Assembly (NCBI GenBank): GCA_934675735.1 | Contig: CAKURR010000015.1 | Coordinates: 1 to 58,391, forward strand | Reading direction: 5' to 3' | Length of the DNA: 58,391 bases | From: an uncultured Clostridia bacterium | Lineage (GTDB): Bacteria; Bacillota; Clostridia; Christensenellales; Aristaeellaceae | Part shown: positions 16,882 through 25,646 of the stretch, piece after piece | Numbering within the stretch: the first letter of the stretch is position 1 | How the letters are laid out: each line of letters begins with the position of its first letter | The notes under the pieces: model-generated | Told to the model about the DNA's origin: nothing | The model's input: the letters and a program-made list of their open reading frames with translations, nothing else | Database searches by the model: none | Made by a program: the position numbers and the translations under genes

Positions 16882-18399
16882 ATGGACGAGAAGCAAATGA
16901 TGAAGGGCCGCGAAGCGTATCAAATGATGGACGAAGCCTGTAATCAGCTCGTAAAAAGCGGCAACTGGCAGCGCGTGGGCAGCAGCGACATCAAGCTGTT
17001 TCTGGATATGTATGTGCAGGCCCTGCTGCTCAAAATGGCCCAGACCACGGGCGAGGTGTCCGAAGCGATGCTGACCTATATCGCAAGCGTGCCCGCGCGC
17101 GATATCCTCAATATCGGCAAGGCCACCGCACAGCAGGCGCTCAATATCGGGTTTAAGAACCGCTCCTTCGCCGAGGGCACGCCGCTGCTTCTGCGCTGCT
17201 GCGTCGCCATGGATGATAAGGACGGCACGGCCACCGCGCAGCAGTTCGTTGACGGCGTGAGCCGACTGCTCTATGCCGCCGCCGATGTGGACGGCGATAT
17301 GAGCGGCAACGAGCTGAATTTCATCACCGCCTACGCGGGCGGCCTGCGCACGTTTTTGATGACCCGCGCCGCCGGACGGCATTATAACGGCGCGCAGGAG
17401 GCGACGCGCCGCATCGACGTTCCCGGCGAAAACCGACCGAAGGTCGGCGGCGAAAACGCGAACCCGACGAGCGAAAAACAGCCGGAAAAAAAGCCCGAGG
17501 AGAAGGAAGAGACGCTCGACGAGCTGATGGAACAGCTCGACAGCCTCATCGGTCTGGATACCGTCAAGCGCGAGGTGCGCTCACTCATCAACCTCATCAA
17601 GGTGCGCGCGATGCGCAAGGAGCATGACTTGAAGGTCATGAATATGAGCTTCCACATGGTCTTTACCGGCAACCCCGGCACGGGCAAGACGACCGTCGCG
17701 CGGCTGGTCGCGAAAATCTATAAGCAGCTCGGCTTTTTGAGCAAGGGCCAGCTGATTGAAACCGACCGCAGCGGGCTGGTCGCGGGCTATGTCGGCCAGA
17801 CGGCGGGCAAGGTGACGGACGTGGTGAACAGCGCGCTGGGCGGCATTCTGTTCATCGACGAGGCCTATGCGCTGGCGCGCAAGGGCATGGATAACGATTT
17901 CGGCCACGAGGCCATCGACACGCTGGTCAAGCTGATGGAGGACCACCGCGACGACCTGGTGGTGATTGTCGCGGGCTATACCGACGAAATGCACGACTTC
18001 TTGACCAGCAACCCTGGCCTGATTTCGCGCTTCAACAAATACATCGATTTCCCCGATTACACCGACGACGAGCTGATGGCCATTCTGGATATGAACGCCA
18101 AGCGGCAGGGTTACCGCGTAACGGACGAGGGCAAGGCCGTCGTCCGCAGCATGCTGACGGCGATGACGCTCAGCGAGCGGATGGATTTCGGCAACGCGCG
18201 CGGCATGCGCAACACGCTGGAAAAGCTGGTGCAGGCGCAGGCAAACCGACTCGCGGTCTGCGACGGCGAAATCACGCGGGACATACTCGAAGAAATCACC
18301 GAGGCGGACGCCAAGACCGCGCTCGTCGGCGAGGAAGAACAGAAGCAGGCGGACAGCGAAAACGTCGCTCAGCTTGCGGAAAAAGGGGAACAGGAATAA
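16882..18399 (+). CDS. AAA+ ATPase of the CbbX/SpoVK type
   Basis: 505 residues. An N-terminal helical region of about 170 residues has no family I recognise. It is followed by a charged linker (residues about 175-215, rich in Glu, Lys and Pro) and one AAA+ module. Walker A is GNPGTGKTT near residue 263, Walker B is LFIDEAYAL near residue 322, and a sensor/arginine-finger region reads NPGLISRFNKYIDFPDYT. The closest known types are rubisco activase CbbX and sporulation protein SpoVK. The ATG at 16882 directly follows a family A repeat. An ABC-F gene starts 4 bases after the stop. Substrate unknown. Confidence 0.85.
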   Translation: MDEKQMMKGREAYQMMDEACNQLVKSGNWQRVGSSDIKLFLDMYVQALLLKMAQTTGEVSEAMLTYIASVPARDILNIGKATAQQALNIGFKNRSFAEGTPLLLRCCVAMDDKDGTATAQQFVDGVSRLLYAAADVDGDMSGNELNFITAYAGGLRTFLMTRAAGRHYNGAQEATRRIDVPGENRPKVGGENANPTSEKQPEKKPEEKEETLDELMEQLDSLIGLDTVKREVRSLINLIKVRAMRKEHDLKVMNMSFHMVFTGNPGTGKTTVARLVAKIYKQLGFLSKGQLIETDRSGLVAGYVGQTAGKVTDVVNSALGGILFIDEAYALARKGMDNDFGHEAIDTLVKLMEDHRDDLVVIVAGYTDEMHDFLTSNPGLISRFNKYIDFPDYTDDELMAILDMNAKRQGYRVTDEGKAVVRSMLTAMTLSERMDFGNARGMRNTLEKLVQAQANRLAVCDGEITRDILEEITEADAKTALVGEEEQKQADSENVAQLAEKGEQE

Positions 18400-18402
18400 G
18401 TT

Positions 18403-20199
18403 ATGGCCGCGATTCTATCCGCAGAACATCTTTCCAAATCGTATACGCTCAAAAAGCTGCTGACCGACGTGACGCTTTATATCGGCGAACATGACCGAAT
18501 CGGCGTGGTCGGCGTCAACGGTACGGGCAAATCGACGCTGCTCAAGCTGCTGGCGGGTCTGGATGAACCGGACGGCGGCACGGTCATGCGCAAAAACGGC
18601 CTGCGCGTCTCCTATCTGCCGCAGATGCCCGATTACAGCGAGGCGCGGACGGCGGTCGAGCAGGTGCTCCATGACGCGCCGAAGGGTGTCGGTGCGCCGG
18701 ACGAATATGAAGCGAAATCGCTGCTCAGCCAATTCGGCATCAGCGATTTCGACGCGGATGTGCGCACGCTCTCCGGCGGGCAGAAGAAGCGCGTCGCGCT
18801 GGCGGCGGCGCTGATTCGGCCGGTCGATTTGCTGCTGCTGGATGAGCCGACCAACCACATCGACGCGGAAACCATCGCCCTGCTGGAAGGCCGTTTGGCG
18901 AAATATCGCGGCGCGCTGATGATGGTCACGCACGACCGCTATTTCCTCGACCGCGTGTGCACCCGCATTGCGGAAATCAGCGGCGGCGAGCTGTATCTGC
19001 ACGACGGCAACTTCTCGTATTATCTGGAGCAGAAGGCCGCGCGGCTGGAGATGGAAAACGCGGCGGCGCGCAAGAGAAGCTCCATTCTGCGGCGGGAGCT
19101 GGAATGGATTCGGCGCGGGGCGCAGGCCCGAAGCACCAAGCAGAAAGCGCGCATCCAGCGGTTTGAAGAGATGAGCGCCGTCAGCGGCCCGCAGGAGGAG
19201 CAGAAGCTTTCGCTCGGCTCGACAAGCTCGCGGCTCGGGCGGCGCATCATCGAGTGCGAAGCCGTCTGCAAAACGCTCAGCGGGCGGAAATTGATTTCGG
19301 ATTTCACCTATACCATTCTGCGCGACGAGCGTATGGCCGTCGTCGGGCCGAACGGATGCGGCAAAACGACGCTGCTGCGCATGCCCGCGGGGCAGCTCGC
19401 GCCCGATTCGGGCACGATTGCCGTCGGCGAAACGGTGAAAATCGGCTTCTTTACTCAGGAATTTCCGAAGGTGGAGCCGAACATCCGCCTGATTGATTTC
19501 ATGCGCGACATCGCCGAATATGTGGAAACGCCCGACGGGCGCTTCTCTGCGTCGCAGATGCTCGAGCAGTTCCTCTTCCCGCCGGATGTGCAGTATACGC
19601 CCGTGGAGCGGCTCTCCGGCGGCGAAAAGCGGCGGCTCTATCTGGCCAGTCTGCTGATGGCCTCGCCGAACGTGCTGCTGCTGGATGAACCGACCAACGA
19701 TTTGGATATCGCGACGCTGGAAATTCTGGAGGACTACCTCTCTGCGTTTAAGGGCGCGGTGGTGGTCGTCTCGCACGACCGCTACTTCCTCGACCGCGTG
19801 GCGGGGCGGCTGTTCGCTTTTGAGGCGGACGGAAAGCTGACGCAGTATGTCTGCCCGTTCAGCGACTATCTGGATGCGCGCATCGCCCGAGAAGCCGAAG
19901 AAAAGGCGGAAAAGCAGCCCGCACAGGCCGCCGCGCCCAAGCGCACGCGGGAACGCGAGCTGCGCATGAGCTACAAGGAGCAGCGCGACTACGAAACCAT
20001 CGACGCGCGGATGGAGCAGCTGCAAGGCGAACTGGAGGCGCTTGACCGCCAAATCGAGCAGAACGCCAGCGACTTTGTGAAGCTGACCGAGCTGACGCAG
20101 AAGCAGGAAGCGACTCGGCAGGCGCTCGATGAAGCCGAAGAGCGCTGGTTGTATCTGACCGACTTGGCGGAGCGCATCGAAGCGCAGAAAAAGGAATAA
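18403..20199 (+). CDS. ABC-F family ATP-binding protein (Uup-like)
   Basis: 598 residues with two nucleotide-binding domains and no membrane segments. Walker A motifs are GVNGTGKST (residues 37-45) and GPNGCGKTT (about 315-323). The signatures are LSGGQKKR and LSGGEKRR, and both Walker B motifs end DEPTN. The inter-domain linker is rich in Arg/Lys, and a C-terminal coiled coil (residues about 520-598) is typical of Uup. Such proteins act on ribosomes. After the second Walker A the helix reads LLRMPAG, with a proline where leucine is usual. No resistance-type leader peptide is seen; housekeeping function is more likely. Confidence 0.92.
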   Translation: MAAILSAEHLSKSYTLKKLLTDVTLYIGEHDRIGVVGVNGTGKSTLLKLLAGLDEPDGGTVMRKNGLRVSYLPQMPDYSEARTAVEQVLHDAPKGVGAPDEYEAKSLLSQFGISDFDADVRTLSGGQKKRVALAAALIRPVDLLLLDEPTNHIDAETIALLEGRLAKYRGALMMVTHDRYFLDRVCTRIAEISGGELYLHDGNFSYYLEQKAARLEMENAAARKRSSILRRELEWIRRGAQARSTKQKARIQRFEEMSAVSGPQEEQKLSLGSTSSRLGRRIIECEAVCKTLSGRKLISDFTYTILRDERMAVVGPNGCGKTTLLRMPAGQLAPDSGTIAVGETVKIGFFTQEFPKVEPNIRLIDFMRDIAEYVETPDGRFSASQMLEQFLFPPDVQYTPVERLSGGEKRRLYLASLLMASPNVLLLDEPTNDLDIATLEILEDYLSAFKGAVVVVSHDRYFLDRVAGRLFAFEADGKLTQYVCPFSDYLDARIAREAEEKAEKQPAQAAAPKRTRERELRMSYKEQRDYETIDARMEQLQGELEALDRQIEQNASDFVKLTELTQKQEATRQALDEAEERWLYLTDLAERIEAQKKE

Positions 20200-20271
20200 G
20201 CCGACGGGCATGTTTTCCCCGCGACGGGCATACGCTGTATGCGTCATGTAATTGAAAAGGGGGAAAACGAT

Positions 20272-20871
20272 ATGAAACGCAGAAACAAGGCGGTGCTCGC
20301 CGCAGGCATGCTGACGGGCGTTTGCGCGCTGACGGGGTGCGCCTCCGGCGGCTCGCCGCAGCCCACGCCCGGCCCGGATATCGCCCGGCAGCAGAGCGCC
20401 GAGCCGAGTCCCGAGGTGAGCGCCGAACCCACGGAGGAAGCGCCGATCCCCCTGTTTGTGGACGGCAAAGAGACGGAAAGCGCGGCTGTTGAGGAAAACG
20501 GCGTGCTGCTCCTGCCGCTCATCGAGACGGGCGAAGCGCTGGGGTGGACGGCGCGGAGCGAAGAACTGGTCGAAGAGACGCAGACCCGCCGAAGCGTCGC
20601 CCTGACGAAAGAGGACAGCAGAATTTCCGTCACCTGGCTGGTCAGCGACAACACGGCCAGTGCGATTACCTGGCAGAAAGACGGGCTGCTGATTCCCGTG
20701 GATACGCGCCTGACCACGCTGGAAAACGTCGTCTATGTGCCCGCCGCGTTCTTTGAAGAGGCGATGGACGCCAAGATTACGCGCGGGGAAAGCGCGGTGG
20801 AGGTTTCGCCGCCCGAGAGCACGGCCACGCCCGCCAACGACGCGGAGCAGAAAAACGCAAGCGGCGGATGA
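20272..20871 (+). CDS. lipoprotein with copper-amine-oxidase-N-like stalk domain
   Basis: 199 residues. A signal peptide ends in the lipobox LTGC near residue 22, followed by a Pro/Glu/Thr-rich linker. Residues about 60-175 resemble the stalk-type domain often labelled copper amine oxidase N-terminal (PLFVDGKETESAAVEENG, LLLPLIETGEALGW, VVYVPAAFFEEAMDAK). This domain occurs in many clostridial cell-surface proteins and is not itself an oxidase. The ATG at 20272 follows AAAGGGGG; an in-frame start at 20239 lacks a binding site. Confidence 0.82.
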   Translation: MKRRNKAVLAAGMLTGVCALTGCASGGSPQPTPGPDIARQQSAEPSPEVSAEPTEEAPIPLFVDGKETESAAVEENGVLLLPLIETGEALGWTARSEELVEETQTRRSVALTKEDSRISVTWLVSDNTASAITWQKDGLLIPVDTRLTTLENVVYVPAAFFEEAMDAKITRGESAVEVSPPESTATPANDAEQKNASGG

Positions 20872-20896
20872 GACGCATTTTCGGTGTAAAAAAGCG

Positions 20897-20925
20897 TTGA
20901 CAGCGGCAGGGGAGACTGCTATAAT
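20897..20925 (+). promoter_or_regulatory. consensus promoter of the 6S-like RNA gene
   Basis: TTGACA (20897-20902) is followed after exactly 17 bases by TATAAT (20920-20925). Both hexamers are perfect consensus, unusual in this window and typical of stable RNA genes. No open reading frame with a binding site follows. Confidence 0.85.
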
Positions 20926-20931
20926 AATTCC

Positions 20932-21148
20932 AGAGATCAGCGAAGGATATTCGCCGGATCAGATGTCCTGGGGTGTGCGCCAGTCGTCTGTATTTTCTCC
21001 TACATTTTCATAACAGGAGCTTCGAGTCGGTTCGTGGATGTCATGCCCCCGTCTTAGTACGCCAGGGGACGGCAGAAATGCGCCGCAGGGCACCGACCTA
21101 CCGCGAGCGGTGGGTGAAAAACGACGACAGCGGCACTTTGGGATTTTT
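20932..21148 (+). ncRNA. ssrS: structured RNA, probably 6S RNA
   Basis: The transcript from the consensus promoter has no coding potential and folds as one long imperfect hairpin. A closing stem pairs TCCTGGGGTG (20966-20975) with CACTTTGGGA (21134-21143). GTCGTC (20983-20988) pairs with GACGAC (21123-21128). A large internal bubble follows, with a small hairpin on its 3' side (CTACCG/CGGTGG, 21098-21113), then an apical stem GTCGGT/ACCGAC (21026-21031, 21092-21097). This layout and the TCCTGNNGTGT start resemble Bacillota 6S RNA, which traps housekeeping RNA polymerase. The primary sequence is not decisive; other structured RNAs are possible. Mature ends are estimates. Confidence 0.55.
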
Positions 21149-21162
21149 GTTTTTGCAAGATG

Positions 21163-21193
21163 AAACGCAGCCTGACGACGGGCTGCGTTTTTT
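21163..21193 (+). terminator. intrinsic terminator after the 6S-like RNA
   Basis: Stem AAACGCAGCC/GGCTGCGTTT (21163-21172, 21181-21190) is followed by TTT. It is textbook in form. Confidence 0.88.
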
Positions 21194-21234
21194 GTGTTTT
21201 CAAGGGTTTCAACCTTCTGTTGCCTGCTGGTGAC

Positions 21235-21318
21235 ATCTCCCCTTAAAAGGGGAGATATGGGGGGCGCGCACCGATACAAAGCATCAAAAAACAGCATGTT
21301 CAAAAACAAGCATGCTGT
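21235..21318. repeat. inverted repeats in the gap before apbE
   Basis: Two hairpins lie in the roughly 200-base gene-free stretch 21194-21391. ATCTCCCCTT/AAGGGGAGAT (21235-21256) is palindromic. ACAGCATG/CATGCTGT (21291-21298, 21311-21318) could end the minus-strand apbE transcript. No gene is seen here. Confidence 0.55.
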
Positions 21319-21391
21319 CCGGTGAAAAGTAAAGCCGGCCCCGACTTCTCGTTTGAAGGGAAGGGGGGACCGCGTGAACGGTGAAAGGGTA

Positions 21392-22465
21392 TTACCGATT
21401 CGTCGCCCCGCAGGATTTCGCGACGTTCATCGCGCCGAAGGTCATCTTCTTGCTGCCGTCGGGGAAGAGCCAGATGGCTTCCACGCCGTCGAGCGAATCG
21501 ATGAACGCGCGGCTTTCTTCATACGGCATGAGGAACGCCGCCGTGGAGAGCAGGTCGGCATAGCCGGAATCCTCCGTGATAATGGAAACCGAACGGAACT
21601 CGGTATCCGGCATCAGCGTGTCGGGGTCGATGAGGTGGTGATAACGCTTGCCGTCCACCACGTAATAACGCTGATAATCGCCCGAGGTGACGACCGAGCA
21701 GCCCGTGACATACAGCGTTTCCACAATGTCGCTCAGGCCGAGCACCGCGCCGTCCGGATCCTGAATGCCCACGCCCCACTTGGCGCGGCCGTCCGCCGGG
21801 GGATTGCCCATGCGCACGTTGCCGCCCGCGCTGATAATGAAGGAAGGCATGTCGCTATTCATCAGCATCTGCGCCACAATTTCCGTCGCATAGCCCTTGG
21901 CGACCGCGCCCACGTCGAGCTTCATATCGGGGTCGGCAAAATAGACGGTTTGATTGTCCGCGTCGAGAATCAGGTCGTTGATATCCGTGTGCTGCGCGGC
22001 GGCCTGCAAATCCTCCATCGGCGGGAGCTGAGCGTTGTCGGGGTCATCCAGACCCGCCTCGCGGTAATCATGCCAGATGGAGAGCACGCTGCCCATCGCG
22101 ACGTTCGTCTGCCCCTTGACCAGCTCGTAATTGCTCTTGCAGAAGGTCAGCAGGCCGAAGAGAATCGGGTCAACCTCCACCGGCTCGTTCGCGGCCTTGA
22201 GGTTCACGTCGTATACGCTGACAATGCCCTCGTCGGCATAGCTGTTGTAGGTGTCAAACATCTTATGCAGATGCAGATACATGGCGTGCGTCTCTTCGGC
22301 GCGCGCGTTAAACGTTTCCTGATTTTCCGCATAGCCGATGAGGGAAATCACGGTGTCAAACGTATCCATGAATACCGTGCTGTATTTGTTCATGTCGGCG
22401 CTGCCCGGCAGGGCGAACGCGGCGGCAAGCAGCACGAGCAGCAGGATAACGGCGGCTTTTTTCAT
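21392..22465 (-). CDS. apbE: FAD:protein FMN transferase
   Basis: 357-residue secreted protein with a signal peptide (MKKAAVILLLVLLAAAFALPGSA). It covalently attaches FMN to threonines of partner proteins such as RnfG/NqrC outside the membrane. Family features are MDTFDTVISLIGY near the start, VGAVAKGYATEIVAQML, FIISAGGNVRMG and YHHLIDPDTLMP. There is no lipobox Cys, unlike many ApbE lipoproteins. The ATG at 22465 follows GGAGG by 11 bases. Rnf genes are not in the window, although NusG domain II and Gx-type genes that often travel with flavinylated systems lie 8 kb away. Confidence 0.93.
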   Translation of the reverse strand: MKKAAVILLLVLLAAAFALPGSADMNKYSTVFMDTFDTVISLIGYAENQETFNARAEETHAMYLHLHKMFDTYNSYADEGIVSVYDVNLKAANEPVEVDPILFGLLTFCKSNYELVKGQTNVAMGSVLSIWHDYREAGLDDPDNAQLPPMEDLQAAAQHTDINDLILDADNQTVYFADPDMKLDVGAVAKGYATEIVAQMLMNSDMPSFIISAGGNVRMGNPPADGRAKWGVGIQDPDGAVLGLSDIVETLYVTGCSVVTSGDYQRYYVVDGKRYHHLIDPDTLMPDTEFRSVSIITEDSGYADLLSTAAFLMPYEESRAFIDSLDGVEAIWLFPDGSKKMTFGAMNVAKSCGATNR

Positions 22466-22499
22466 GGTAAGTCGTACCTCCAACGATCAGAATGAACTT

Positions 22500-22528
22500 A
22501 TTATAACAAAAACGCGCCGATTCTACAA
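22500..22528 (-). promoter_or_regulatory. promoter of apbE
   Basis: On the minus strand TTGTAG (22523-22528) is followed after 17 bases by TATAAT (22500-22505). Confidence 0.62.
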
Positions 22529-22565
22529 GCGCCGCGCGCTGACAGGGATTGCCACGGGAAAACGA

Positions 22566-22595
22566 TTGTCAATTCGGGCGAAAATGTGATACAAT
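22566..22595 (+). promoter_or_regulatory. promoter of the SpoIID/SH3b protein gene
   Basis: TTGTCA (22566-22571) is followed after 18 bases by TACAAT (22590-22595). It is divergent from the apbE promoter. Confidence 0.55.
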
Positions 22596-22665
22596 GCCGT
22601 TGGTTCCGTGTTTCGCGCTTTTGCGACACGGGATGCAGCGAAAACGACGAAAGAGGGATTTTTTC

Positions 22666-25506
22666 ATGGCAATGGTACAGACGAAACGGCTTGCGGCGCT
22701 GCTGCTGGCTTTGCTGCTGACGCTTTTTCTGCTGCCATCTGCCTTGGCGGAGGGCGGCGTGGTCAGCGGAACGACAGTTTCCGGCACGGTTCGCGTCTAC
22801 CTCTCCTCGATATCGAGCCTGACGGCGGTGGATGTGAGCATCGCGGGCAGCTATTCCGTAGGCGGGGATGCGAGCCGCGCCTTGGCGCGGGGACAGAGCG
22901 TCCGCGTGAGCAACAGCGGCGGCACGCTGATGATGACCGTGGACGGACAGACCCAGACGATGGGCAGCCGCTTCAAGCTGCGCCGCCATCAGACCGGCGG
23001 CGAAAACGGCGTGCGCATCGCGCAGGCGCGCTATCCGGCGAGCCTGTACCCGGGCGACATCGAGTTTATCGCCAAGGGCGGCAACGTGCAGATTATCGTC
23101 CATGTGTATATGGAAGATTACATGCTCGGCGTTCTGCCGTATGAAATGGATAATTCTTTTCCGCTGGAGGCGCTCAAGGCTCAGGCCGTCGCCGCCCGAA
23201 CCTATGCGCTCAAGAAGATGAGCGCCCAGGCCGCGACGTATGACGTGGTGGATACGACGAGCGACCAGGTTTACAACGGCACGCCGTCGGGCAGCGCGCG
23301 GTGCGCTCAGGCTGTGCAGGAGACGAGCAATATCGTCGGCACGGTGAACGGCGAATACATGGCGAGCTATTACACCGCCTCCAACGGCGGCCAGACCGAA
23401 TCGGTCAAAAACGCGTGGGGCAGCGGCTCATACAGCTATTTGCAGGTCAAAGACGACCCCTACGACCTGAGAAACGGCGCCTCCATTGCGAAATCGGTCA
23501 CGTTTTACCGCGACGGCACGACCAGCGTTTCCGCGCTGACCGAGCTGCTGCGCACCGAGGCGGCGGCGCTCGTCGGCGCGGACAGCGTGCAGATCACGGC
23601 CATCAACGGCGTGACGCTCGCCGAGCCGAAGTATGCCGAGCCTTCCCGCGTGTATAAAAAGGTGCTGGTGAACCTGACGCTTGCGGGTTACGGCGATGCG
23701 ACGGTGACGCTGGATTATTTCGGGCAGGTGGAGGGGCTTTGCTCCCTGTCCATCAACGTGCTCAAAAACGAGACGCTGACCGTGACGGAGGCCGTCGGCG
23801 GCTACAAGCTGACGGCGCGGCGCTTCGGCCACGGCGTGGGCATGAGCCAGCGCGGCGCGCAGCAGATGGCCAACGAGGGCTTCACCTATGACCAGATTCT
23901 CGAGTTTTATTACCCGGGGCTGACGCGCACGCGCTACACCATGACGCGCACGCTGCTGGACAGCATCGACGGCACACCCTCCGCGCCCGAAACGCCGGAC
24001 GAGCCGATTGCGGACGCAAAGCCCGCCGTCGTGACGCTCAAAAATCCGCTGGACAGCCTGAATCTGCGGCAGCAGCCGACGACGGCCTCCTCCGTTCTGG
24101 CGCGCATGCCGCACGGCACGCAGGTCAACCTGCTCAGCCGCGAGGGCGAGTGGAGCCGCGTGCAGTACGGCACGCTGACGGGCTATGTGATGACCGCATA
24201 TTTGACCGTGCAGGAGGACGGCGTGGACGAAACGCCTTCCGGCGTGGTCAGTCTCGGCACGGCGACGGTCGCGCTCTCCGACGAGAGCCAGACGCTCAAT
24301 CTGCGCGCCGCGCCGACGACCAACGCCGCGATTCTCTCGCGCCTGCGCCACGGCCAGACGCTGACGGTGCTCGAGCGCTATTCCGGCTGGACGTATGTGC
24401 AGTATGGCACGCTGAGCGGCTATGTGATGAACGACTACATCGTTTACGACGCGGACGGCGGCGATTCGGAGGATTCGAACGGCGAAAACGGCGGCGAAAA
24501 CAACGGCCAAACGGCGTTTCAGACGGCGATTGTGCTGCCCTCCGGCGGGCTGAATCTGCGCGCGGGGGCGAACACATCCTCCGGCGTGATTATGGTGCTG
24601 CCGCAGGGCACGATGCTGACCGTCACGGGCGAGGTGCACGACAACGGCATGCTGCCGGTGCTGCTCGGCTCTGTGGCGGGCTATGTCAGCAGCGACTACG
24701 TCTATGTGACGGATGAAGCACTGGCGACGGCCACGCCCGCGCCGAGCGCCGCACCGACGCCCGAACCGACCGCCGCGCCGACGCAAAACCCGACGGCGGG
24801 CGAACGCGAGGCGACGGTCACGGCCTACGGCGGGCTGAAGCTGCGCCGGCTGCCCGATACATCCGCCGCCACGCTGACGACCATGCCTTACGGCTCGACC
24901 GTGACGGTGACGGGCGAAATTGTGAACGGCTTTTACGCGGTCAGCTATGAAGAACTGAGCGGCTATGCGGGCGCGCAGTATCTGAGCTTTGACGCGGGCG
25001 GGACGCAGCCGACCGCGGAGCCGACGAAGGTGCCCGAAGCGAGCCATCCCGTCACGGGGCGCATCGGCACGGTGACGGCGTCCAGCGGTTTGAACCTCCG
25101 CGCGGATTCTTCGCAGTATGCCAACGTGCTGGCGACGCTGGGTTACGGCGTGCAGGTGACGGTGACGGGCGAACGCGTCAGCGGGTTCTATCCCGTGCGC
25201 ATCGGCACGCTGAGCGGCTATGTCAGCGCGGATTACATCAGCTTTGATTCGGAATCCGCCGCAACCGCCGCACCGACGGCCACGCCCGCGCCGAGCACGG
25301 GGGGCTACCGCGTCGTGGTGGAAAGCGACAACGGCCTGAATCTGCGCGCACAGCCGAGCGCGAGCAGCGACGTGCTCTATGTGTTGCCTTACGGCATGGT
25401 GCTCAGCGTGCTGGGCGAAGGGGAAAACGGCTTCCTCTATGTGCAATGGGGCGGCTACACGGGCTATGTCTCCGGCGATTACGTCACGCCGTTCGGGGCG
25501 CAGTAA
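22666..25506 (+). CDS. secreted SpoIID-domain protein with six SH3b repeats
   Basis: 946 residues. A signal peptide covers residues 1-30. Residues about 130-420 form a SpoIID/LytB domain with the signature YMLGVLPYEM and the segment FPLEALKAQAVAARTYALKK, and a late GHGVGMSQRGAQQMA. SpoIID is a lytic transglycosylase acting on denuded glycan during engulfment. The C-terminal half carries six bacterial SH3 repeats beginning near residues 454, 531, 620, 716, 801 and 882, each with a LNLR-type core and a GYV segment, joined by Thr/Pro/Ala-rich linkers. Sporulation SpoIID is about 340 residues, so this is a larger cell-wall-binding amidase-enhancer relative rather than spoIID itself. The ATG at 22666 follows GAGGG. 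Confidence 0.9.
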   Translation: MAMVQTKRLAALLLALLLTLFLLPSALAEGGVVSGTTVSGTVRVYLSSISSLTAVDVSIAGSYSVGGDASRALARGQSVRVSNSGGTLMMTVDGQTQTMGSRFKLRRHQTGGENGVRIAQARYPASLYPGDIEFIAKGGNVQIIVHVYMEDYMLGVLPYEMDNSFPLEALKAQAVAARTYALKKMSAQAATYDVVDTTSDQVYNGTPSGSARCAQAVQETSNIVGTVNGEYMASYYTASNGGQTESVKNAWGSGSYSYLQVKDDPYDLRNGASIAKSVTFYRDGTTSVSALTELLRTEAAALVGADSVQITAINGVTLAEPKYAEPSRVYKKVLVNLTLAGYGDATVTLDYFGQVEGLCSLSINVLKNETLTVTEAVGGYKLTARRFGHGVGMSQRGAQQMANEGFTYDQILEFYYPGLTRTRYTMTRTLLDSIDGTPSAPETPDEPIADAKPAVVTLKNPLDSLNLRQQPTTASSVLARMPHGTQVNLLSREGEWSRVQYGTLTGYVMTAYLTVQEDGVDETPSGVVSLGTATVALSDESQTLNLRAAPTTNAAILSRLRHGQTLTVLERYSGWTYVQYGTLSGYVMNDYIVYDADGGDSEDSNGENGGENNGQTAFQTAIVLPSGGLNLRAGANTSSGVIMVLPQGTMLTVTGEVHDNGMLPVLLGSVAGYVSSDYVYVTDEALATATPAPSAAPTPEPTAAPTQNPTAGEREATVTAYGGLKLRRLPDTSAATLTTMPYGSTVTVTGEIVNGFYAVSYEELSGYAGAQYLSFDAGGTQPTAEPTKVPEASHPVTGRIGTVTASSGLNLRADSSQYANVLATLGYGVQVTVTGERVSGFYPVRIGTLSGYVSADYISFDSESAATAAPTATPAPSTGGYRVVVESDNGLNLRAQPSASSDVLYVLPYGMVLSVLGEGENGFLYVQWGGYTGYVSGDYVTPFGAQ

Positions 25507-25516
25507 ACCCTTTTTT

Positions 25517-25549
25517 CCGCGGGTCGGTTGCAATCGGCCCGCGGTTTTT
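25517..25549 (+). terminator. intrinsic terminator with promoter -35 in its loop
   Basis: Stem CCGCGGG/CCCGCGG (25517-25523, 25538-25544), extended inwards with wobble pairs, is followed by TTTTT. The loop contains TTGCAA, which serves as the -35 of the next promoter. Confidence 0.85.
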
Positions 25550-25557
25550 GTTATAAT
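25528..25557 (+). promoter_or_regulatory. promoter of the CAT-like gene
   Basis: TTGCAA (25528-25533) is followed after 18 bases by TATAAT (25552-25557). The -35 lies in the loop of the upstream terminator. Confidence 0.6.
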
Positions 25558-25581
25558 GGGGCGAAACTCCGCCGAAGGAGC

Positions 25582-25606
25582 GGACGCGCCATGCGCGCCA
25601 CTACAT
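25582..25606 (+). repeat. family A repeat, module i only (diverged)
   Basis: GGACGCGCCATGCGCGCCAC followed by TACAT differs at two positions from the module shared by the copies at 16753 and 29175. The other hairpin modules are missing. Confidence 0.6.
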
Positions 25607-25646
25607 GAGTTTTGACCGGATTCGCATAGAGAGAGGAAAACAGCCC

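Noticed and set aside
18403..20199. ABC-F ribosome-protection antibiotic resistance protein
   Set aside because: It has the Uup-like C-terminal coiled coil and no attenuating leader peptide, so a housekeeping ABC-F is more likely.
20932..21148. SRP RNA, RNase P RNA, tmRNA or a T-box leader
   Set aside because: The conserved cores of those RNAs (for example the SRP GGAAG loop region, the RNase P GAGGAAAGTC segment, or the T-box AGGGTGGNACCGCG) are not present.
22666..25506. Tandem repeats as a CRISPR array or satellite DNA
   Set aside because: The repetition is at protein level (six SH3b domains) with diverged DNA and no constant repeat or spacer length.
22666..25506. The spoIID gene proper
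   Set aside because: The SpoIID domain is present, but the protein is about three times the usual length, with six cell-wall-binding repeats, so it is probably a wall-acting relative.
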